DNA of 64,000 nt from Paraphysomonas bandaiensis (Eukaryota > Chrysophyceae), in assembly GCA_965644295.1 (NCBI GenBank), contig CBFFRP010000123.1, forward strand, positions 248,001 through 312,000, written 5' to 3'. The position numbers and the translations under genes are program-made. This document shows, piece after piece, positions 56,690 through 64,000 of this stretch (position 1 is its first letter; the number at the start of each line of letters is the position of its first letter). Under the pieces are notes generated by a model. It was not told the DNA's origin. It was given only the letters and a program-made list of their open reading frames with translations, and did not search any database.

Positions 56690-59600
56690 ATGGAGGCATT
56701 CGTCCTCAAGACATTGAGGCGTATTAAGAAAGAAGCTCCACGAAGATTTAAAGATCTTCGGAGTATATGTGATGATTTAATAGGTAAGTTAAGTGCATAC
56801 TATCGATATATCACTCAATTAAACTATACAGAAGCTTTGACTGAAAATCAAAAGGTTGGCGGGAGTGATAATGATGCGGATAAGTATTTCGACCCTCTCC
56901 AGGCAGCATGTGAAACACGTCAGCCAAGATTAATGGAAATAGCCTTAGATGCTATTCATTTTTTGATAGGTAACTAAGAGCATATATGCAATTATTATAT
57001 TTATATAATTTGATAATAGAGCATGGTTATTTACGTGGAAGTAAGCGAATTGTGATTGCTGGTAAAACCACTGTGGAGGATGGAGATGTGAAGCCCTCTG
57101 AACGGCGAACTTTGATGGATCTTGTGATCGAGACTGTGGCTAAGTGCTCTGAAGAATTTGACGATGCTGTGCACCTTCAGGTACTATTATCTGGGTTTGC
57201 AGTACATGGATATTTTGTCGTTCTTATTACAATAGCTGCACTAATATTAAATTTCTTTCAACTTTACCACTGTGCAGGTCATAAAGACACTCCTAATGGC
57301 TGTAACTTCACAAAATTGCCAAGTACACGAAGCAAGTTTACTTTTGGCTGTGCGTTCTTGTTTTCACATTCACTTGATCACGAAGAGTCAAGTCAATCGT
57401 ACCACTGCCAAAGCTGCTCTCACTCAAATGCTGAGTGTGGTATTCATTCGAATGGAGTCGTTTGATGCACGTGCAAAATTAGAAACTGAGGCTGCCCTCG
57501 CTGCTCTCGGAAAGGAAAATGAAGAAGATAGCGAAAATGCGTAAGTAGCCGTGTTTTGTGCCTGAATAAGCTGGTTACTTGGTTTGTTGTATATTCTGCA
57601 GCCCCTCTGTGCCATGTGGGGAGTCCATGTTTCCTGAGGTATATGGTAGTTTGGGTTACAAACCCTCCGGCGGGGCCCCAACTCCCTTTGCAGGGTTTGA
57701 TTCTGCTGCCGCCACCATAGGACACGTTTTCCCATCTATCTTACACAAAGATGCTTTTCTAATATTCCGTGCACTGTGTAAGCTCTCGATGAAGGGGCTC
57801 CAAGATGATACCGGGCCACAGGCGGACCCAATCGCCTTGCAGAACAAGTGCGTTTAATATTCAGTCAGGCACTGTGCTTAACTTCTTCTGTGTCTCTAGG
57901 ATTCTATCATTGGAACTAATTCTACATATCCTGCGGCGTAGTGGTCCTGCTTTCAAATCTGGAGACAAGTTCATCTTCGCCATACGACAGTACCTGTGCG
58001 TTTCACTCCTCGGAAACTGCACCTCACAGATTGCGCAAGTGACAGGTCTGTCTCTTGCAGTGTTCGTAGCCCTACTAGATGGCTTCAAAGACCACCTCAA
58101 GGCAGAGCTGGAGGTTTTCATAACCAACATATTCCTGCGCATTTTAGAAAGTGAGAATAGTACATTTGACCATAAGAGCAAAGTATTGGAAGTATTTCAC
58201 AACATCTGCCGGGACCCGGGAGCACAGGTCGAGCTGTTTATAAACTATGACTGCGACTTTGAGGCGATTGATTTATTCCGTCGCATTGTGGATGCGTTTT
58301 CTAAGATTGCCAAGGTACAGTGCTGATTCTGACTGCATTTTTTCTATTAATTTTTTTAATGTATTATTTCAATCAGAACCCGACATTCAGCGGTTCCAGG
58401 AATTCAGATTTCATGACTTCCAAGAAAAACCTGTCTGAAGACTACATCATACGCTACATGGGACTAGAAGGTCTGGTTATGATCTTGCGATCCCTGGTTA
58501 AGACGGGTGGAGTGCTATTGGAGACAGGAAAGGGAACTCTAGGTGGAGCTAGTGGGGCTGATGTAAGTGGAGGTACGTCGAAGCGAGGCTCTGTTAATGG
58601 CCGTTCCTCTGTACTGGTGGAGGATTCTGAGTCAGTGAACGCCGACTCACTTGATGATGAAGACCTAAGTCGGATAGCCCTCGACGACGGAGAGGAATCC
58701 AAGGAAGGAGGGCAGAAGCTAATGCAGAGCTATGACCGTAAGCAGAAGATACAAGAGGAGATTGAAACAGGGATTCTCAAGTTCAACCTATCTCCAAAGA
58801 AAGGCTTAGCGTATTTAGCCTCTCTTGGACATGTGGAGCACACTCCACAAGGCGTGGCGCGATTTTTCAGGCAGTATGTTGATAAACTGGATAAAACTGC
58901 GATAGGAGACTATTTAGGCAGAGAACGTGAGTACGAGGGAGGCTTTTGTGTGAAAGTCCTACATGAATATGTCGACATGATGGACTTCACCGGGATGCAT
59001 TTCGACGAAGCTATTCGTTTGTTTTTATCAGGGTTCCGCCTGCCAGGTGAGGCGCAAAAAATCGATCGGATGATGGAAAAGTTTGCAGAGAGGTATTATA
59101 TCCAAAATAGAGATGTGTTTGCATCTGCCGATATGGCCTTTATTCTTGCGTTCTCTACGATAATGCTGCAGACAAACCTTCATAATCCGGCCATCCGAGA
59201 TGACAAGAGGATGACGAAGGAGCAGTTTATAAAGCAGAATAAGGGTATATCTTCTGATGGAGAGTTACCTGACAGTATGCTGATTGAGATATACGATCGC
59301 ATCCAAGCAAACCCCATCTCGTTAAATCAGGATGACAAATCGCGCAAAGTAAAAAAGGAAGATGCATCTTTCTCTGTGTTCGCCGTATCACAGGACAAGA
59401 AACGGAAGGATGCTTTTAACGATGAGAGGAAGGAAATGGTTCGCGCTAGTGAGGCTATTTTCAAGCAGAAACTGCGAAGCAAGACTCATAACCGTAGCGT
59501 CTTCGTGAGGTCTGCCCAGTCTGATATGGCTTATGTTCGACCCATGTTTGAGGTAGCCTGGGCACCAATGATTGGTGTGTTTAGTCAGATGCTCGAGATG

Positions 59601-62566
59601 ACAGACGACAGTGACGTGATCGCACTATGTTTGGAGGGGTTTCAGTTAGCAATAAGAATAGCTTGTCGTATGGACGTGTCCACTGCCCGGGACACGTATA
59701 TTAACTCCCTTTCGCGCTTTACTACTCTAGAAACAGTAAAGGAAATGAAACAGAAGCATGTAGATGGTATTAAGATGCTGATCAGTGTTTCTCTCACAGA
59801 CGGGGACTACATGTTTGAGAGCTGGGGGCAAATACTGCGGTGTTTGAGTCAGCTATCTCGTTTACAGCTTTTCGGCAATGGTCTACATTCGGATGACATG
59901 TTTTTCAGTGAGTCTGCCCACGGTGAGAGGCCTAAAGGAGGGAAGCGTGGATCAACGAAAATTTCTGGAGGTGCTTCGCAGCAGGGAAGCATGGACCCAT
60001 TCACAAAACTATTTGCAGGCCCTACCAAAGCTGAGACTTCTCGTCTAATCGAGGAAATGAATGCCGAGCTTGTGATGCGTGAGATTGACCCTGTCTTCAT
60101 AGATCGCATATTTATCAATTCTCAGAACTTGTCCACCGACAGTGTACTGCACTTTGTGAACAACCTATGTGCAGTTAGTCTGGAAGAAATCTCAACCACG
60201 TCTAATATGCTGGGCAGCCTGAAAGGCAAAGAGGTTGCTGGAGATGTTTCTTCCACGCCTAGGGTTTTTAGTCTTCAAAAGTTGGTAGAAGTGGCTGATT
60301 TCAACATGCATAGCAGGCCTCGTATTGCCTGGACTAAGCTATGGAGCGTACTTGCCATGCACTTCACCACTGTAGGGGTGCATGACAATCATGCCCTTGC
60401 CATGTATGCTATCGACTCCCTCAAGCAGCTCTCCATTAAGTTCCTGCAAAAGGCAGAGCTCTCTAACTTCAATTTCCAGCGTTTGTTTTTAAAACCGTTT
60501 GAGATAATCATGAATCGATCTACTTCTACTGAAATCAAAGAACTCATATTGCGGTGCCTTGACATTATGGTTCTTGCATGTGCAAGCAATATTAGATCAG
60601 GGTGGAGGTCAATATTTTCTGTTTTTTCTGCGGCAGCAGGTCATGAAAAGCAAGATATTGCTGGCATAGCTTTCGAGATTACTGAGAGACTGATGACACA
60701 GCAGTTCGATCTTTTAATATTTGACTTCGTGGAGTTAATGAATTGTCTTGTTGCTTTTGTGGCAGGGCCCCACTCTCTTATTTCTCTCTCGGCACTTGCG
60801 CATTTATCGCAGTGTGCTGATCATCTGGCCCAGGGCACAGTGGAGCCCGCGCTTTTTGCCCAGCACTCTTCCTCTGATGCTATGGGAATATCATGGGAAA
60901 AGTCTAAGATGCAACAAATTGGAGAGGATGCAGCAGTGTTTCGTCTTTGGTGGCCGCTTCTGCTCGGCCTCTCTACCCGTGTCTCAGACCCTAGACTCGT
61001 CATCCGTACTCGCGCTGTTGAAACCCTGCATCGTGTGCTGCGCACTTATGGTCACCTTTTCTCCACACAGACCTGGGAAGTGATCTTCAAGGGAGTGCTT
61101 TTTCCTATGGTGGATTCCGCAAAGACAGACAGCACACCTCAACCCCAATCCCTTTGGCCAACTCAAAATCCCGCTCAGTCAAAGGATGCGGCCAGCTGGA
61201 TTGCAACCACGGCGTCTACTGTCTTAAGTGTGTGTTTACAGCTATTCAACCAGTTTTATGAGTCCGGGCTCACCGCTCCTTTAATTTTTGAGCTGATATC
61301 AATGCTAGAAGGCTGCATATCTCAAGACATAGAGAGCCTCTCTCGCATGGGTCTCAATGCACTGAACGAACTCGTACTCACTGTTCCATTACAGGAGGGG
61401 GTGGGAACCCTCCCGACCGATGTTGCCACTCTCGTGTGTAATAGGCTATCCAATATTGGACTAAGTAACTTACGACTAGAATTTGGTGACGCAGGAACGC
61501 TGGTAATAGATGATAAGGCGACGGCAACTGTAAAGCAGATGTTCCACACACGGTCCACGTCGAGAAATCGAAATGAAAGGGGTGGTATCAACAACGATGA
61601 TGAGTCGAATAAGGCTGTCCTTCTGCAGACACCGTACGGGGTTGGCACAGTTGTAGGAAATGTAAGTTTTTTATATTGATCGGTAGTTATATGATGTATT
61701 CTGATGTAGGACGGAGGTGACAAACAATCTATTGTGCTCTCATGGGGAGCTGTCCTCTACTCCTTTGAAACTTTTCCACGCGTAGTGCGTGAAACAGAAG
61801 GATCAATGCTCACGCCCAGGTTAACTAAGGAACAGGCCTGGGCTCAGCTGAGCTCTCGTGCCATGTCCGCTATGGTACTCACACTGGATTACGTTAAGGT
61901 CATGGGTGATATCTTACATACACACTACAACTCATGGTCAATGAGTCACCTTCCAGTGCTTCTTGGAACCCTTCAGTGTTGTTATGACCATGCGCGGTGC
62001 TTCAATGCAGATAATCAGCTCCGTTCCCAGTTACGTGTCAGGAATTTTATGCGCTTTAGAGACAACCCCGCAAGACTCCCCCACCTGCTGGAGCAAGAGA
62101 CACAGTCTGCGGCGCAAATATTAATATTTGGCTTCAAACTGTATGCAGAGGAGGGAACTGGACTAACTGGGGATATGAAGGCTAAGTTGGCTGAACCTAT
62201 ATTAAAGAGGTGTGCTCTTGTTTTTTCACAAATATTACTACCCGCTAATTCTTACTTAGGATAATATTAGCCATTCATGAACGCTTCCTTGAAGTGGATG
62301 AGCAAGCCCTTGGTTCCAGTGACTTTTTTATAACGGAAGAGCTTGCCGCCTTTTCTCCCCCTGTCATGATCGCTCTGAAAGGTATTGCAGAGTTCACCTG
62401 CGATCAGTTCAAGAGAAATATAGATTGGATCTCCAACTTGCTATCGTCTGCGCTACTGTGCAATGACAGGATGGTTAGAGCATGTGTTCAGCTGGTCTAC
62501 GAGAAGCAAGTGAACCCTATTTTAGTGTCTCTGAACTGTAGTGCAGTGGCAGATAGTGGGAAATAA
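56690..62566 (+). CDS. BIG/Sec7-type large ARF guanine nucleotide exchange factor
   Basis: Nine exons (56690-56783, 56832-56969, 57020-57180, 57278-57540, 57602-57847, 57900-58314, 58377-61661, 61710-62209, 62260-62566) give 1,802 residues, the size of BIG1/2 and yeast Sec7. It activates ARF GTPases at the trans-Golgi. N-terminal DCB region: KLIEHGYLRG-type block. HUS box: NYDCDFEAIDLFRRIV. Sec7 domain at residues ~560-750 (ILKFNLSPKKGLAYLASLG...) with glutamate finger FRLPGEAQKIDR. HDS helical repeats follow (MARNAS-type blocks WTKLWSVLAMHF and SRMGLNALNELV). The first intron is 48 nt and in frame, so it could be misread as coding. In the brefeldin A contact region the sequence is AFSTIMLQTNLHNP rather than AYSxIMLxTDLH. 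Confidence 0.94.
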
Positions 62567-62825
62567 TCTTGAAGTATGTGGTGGCTGTAAGTTATCGTTA
62601 GTTATTATAAGAGAATAAGAAACTGTTAGGAATGTAGCTTAAAGTAAAAGTCTATTCACATATCCCATGTATGTCCGATTAATATTTTTGATATAGAAAC
62701 AACGATTTATATAACGATCAGTTCACAAACCCTATATGACTGCATAGCAATGGCTGTGGTGAGCTCAGAGTGGAACCAGAACCCCTGTTGGAATATGTAT
62801 GTTTCTCTAAGATAATACTGTAGAT

Positions 62826-62946
62826 CAGGGCCTGGTAACCATTAATGGCCCATTAATGGTAGTCCAGCTCCCGGCAATTATAATGGCATTAATTAAAAAT
62901 GTCCCGGCAATATAATGGCATTACCATTTATGGTTACCAGGCCCTG
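62826..62946. mobile_element. hAT-type MITE with TIRs and 8-bp target duplication
   Basis: 121 bp starting CAGGGCCTGGTAACCATTAA and ending in the complement (one mismatch in about 20). The flanking octamers CTGTAGAT (62818-62825) and TTGTAGAT (62947-62954) match 7 of 8. No coding capacity. Partial relatives lie at 31762, 33561 and 63564. Confidence 0.9.
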
Positions 62947-63289
62947 TTGTAGATTATGTTAAATAAAATGTGTAAAACAGTAATACGTGGTCAAAGCTAC
63001 TATTATATAGCTATAACTGTATAACTGTGAAGTATTATATATTATATCATGACGATTCAAGATACAGAAGTTGAGTAGTGGTTGACACGAACGAAATATA
63101 TTATCATGTGGTTGACATGTTTTACACACATGACAAACACAATTTTATATGCAATTTAATATAAGAGTATATCCAGTTTAATTACAATAAACTTCTCTTT
63201 TAACTATCGTAATTGTGAAAATGACCAATAGTCAATAACCCCTGTATTCCTTGTGAAAGGAGGGGAATTCATTCCTGTTTAATTGAGTA

Positions 63290-63840
63290 TGGCTTATTTC
63301 TATAACTAGCTTCCCACTCAACAAAGTCGAACTCGCACCTTTTTGTGGTGTTCTGGGAGATACGTACCGGAGATACTAAATTGTTCTGCCCAATCATCGC
63401 CAAATACTTGTGTAGTACAATGAACACTCATAAAAGTGTCGCTTGTGTAGACTTCTTTGGGCCTTGGAGAATAAACAGATCCACCTCAAGGGCATCTGGA
63501 GTATTGCGTGCTGTGTGCTGTCTAATGAAATCAAGCATCCGAGCTATTCACCTCAAGGACGAGTAACCGTATCCTTTAATGGTAATGGCACTAATGGCCA
63601 TTATAATTGCCGGGAACTGGACTACCATTTATGGGTCATTAATGGTTACCAGTTACCTGGTCCGGAGTGAAAGTGGTTGCACCATGGACCATGATGCTTG
63701 CGGTGACGCACAAGCTGCTTTTGTAGCACCAAATAGTAGGATATCAGCAGAGTTAAGCACTAGTTAGTTAAATCTTTTTGCTACATCAGTTCTGACTCTT
63801 ACACGTCTATTTGCTACAGTCAGGTATTCACTACTATAAC
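63290..63840 (+). repeat. Interspersed repeat A, copy 3
   Basis: Inverted relative of 32390-32780, sharing CAAAGTCGAACTCGCACC, CTTGTGTAGTACAATGA, TAGTAGGATATCAGCAGAG and TTGACTC/TTCTGACTCTTAC blocks. A short shared reading (IAKYLCSTMNTHKSVACVDF vs IAKCLCGTRDTNISVTCVEV) suggests an ancestral coding segment. Confidence 0.75.
63564..63662. repeat. MITE remnant nested in repeat A
   Basis: TAACCGTATCCTTTAATGG at one side and CATTAATGGTTACCAGTTAC at the other, with CCGGGAACTGGACTACCATT inside, as in the 62826 element. The outermost CAGGGCCTGG bases have decayed at both ends. Confidence 0.7.
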
Positions 63841-64000
63841 TAGAGTCCATTGTTAGCTGCACTGTGTATAGTTTATCGTTTATCATAAACATCAAATAAA
63901 TATGTAATTCTAACAGGTATAGATAAATTAATTCTTGAAACGACTAGTCGCACTAGCTTCATTGATACAGCTTACAACACAACCATAAGTAGAACCATGA

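Larger units (their letters stand above)
62567..64000. other. Repeat-containing window end
   Basis: Contains the complete MITE (62826-62946) and repeat A copy 3 (about 63290-63840) with a nested MITE remnant. No host gene seen up to the edge. Confidence 0.65.

Noticed and set aside
1-64000. tRNA, rRNA, snRNA genes, CRISPR arrays
   Set aside because: No A/B-box pairs with clover-leaf potential, no rRNA-like conserved tracts and no regularly spaced repeats with unique spacers were seen by eye; a covariance-model search would be decisive.

Overview
This is a piece of a eukaryotic nuclear genome. The DNA is AT-rich, genes lie on both strands, and about 50 GT-AG introns can be placed by reading frame and protein conservation. 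Most introns are 45-65 nt. TAA, TAG and TGA all end genes, so the code is standard. CFAP52 and a ciliary-type GxGRDxF-repeat protein show that the organism builds cilia or flagella. A large secreted glycine-rich/GH43-like protein, a DysF-PH protein, an EHD-PH protein and a viroplasmin-PIF1 helicase together suggest a flagellated protist. A SAR lineage (stramenopile-like) seems most likely, but this is inference from domain combinations and the species is not identified.

Layout. 1-1.4 kb: 5' end of a Ty1/Copia retrotransposon on the minus strand. 1.4-4.4 kb: ribosome biogenesis factor RPF1 (-) and a four-EF-hand protein (+). 5.7-11.9 kb: a 2,029-residue secreted protein. 12-18.9 kb: repeat-rich DNA with a small RRM protein and a calcineurin-B-like EF-hand protein. 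18.9-26.6 kb: EHD-type ATPase ending in a PH domain (-), MAP-kinase-kinase-like kinase (-), and PIF1 helicase with two N-terminal viroplasmin/RNase H1-N modules (+). 26.6-29.3 kb: a hAT transposon. 29.3-31.4 kb: DysF-DysF-PH-PH protein. 31.4-33.9 kb: nested repeats with another hAT transposase relic. 33.9-42.8 kb: a 980-residue unknown protein (-), CFAP52 (+), a GxGRDxF ciliary protein (-) and a 308-residue unknown protein (+). 43.7-46.8 kb: S28 serine peptidase (-) and an alpha/beta hydrolase (+), divergently arranged. 47.7-52.5 kb: two tandem five-repeat Myb-like paralogues (-) separated by a hAT element nested inside an older hAT. 52.9-56.1 kb: secreted GH63-like glycosidase (+) and a membrane-anchored NTF2-like protein (-). 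56.7-62.6 kb: a BIG-type Sec7 ARF-GEF (+). 62.6-64 kb: a complete hAT-type MITE and an interspersed repeat.

The genes are housekeeping and signalling genes with no operon-like logic. Several pairs are divergent and share short upstream regions: MAPKK/PIF1, unknown/CFAP52, GxGRDxF/unknown, S28/hydrolase and NTF2-like/BIG. Intergenic DNA carries recurrent repeats, dominated by hAT-superfamily elements. For three of these, terminal inverted repeats and 8-bp target duplications can be read directly. The most unusual items are the EHD-PH fusion, the duplicated viroplasmin modules on PIF1, the Myb pair with acid-free presequence-like N termini, and the nested hAT insertion with a reconstructible empty site.
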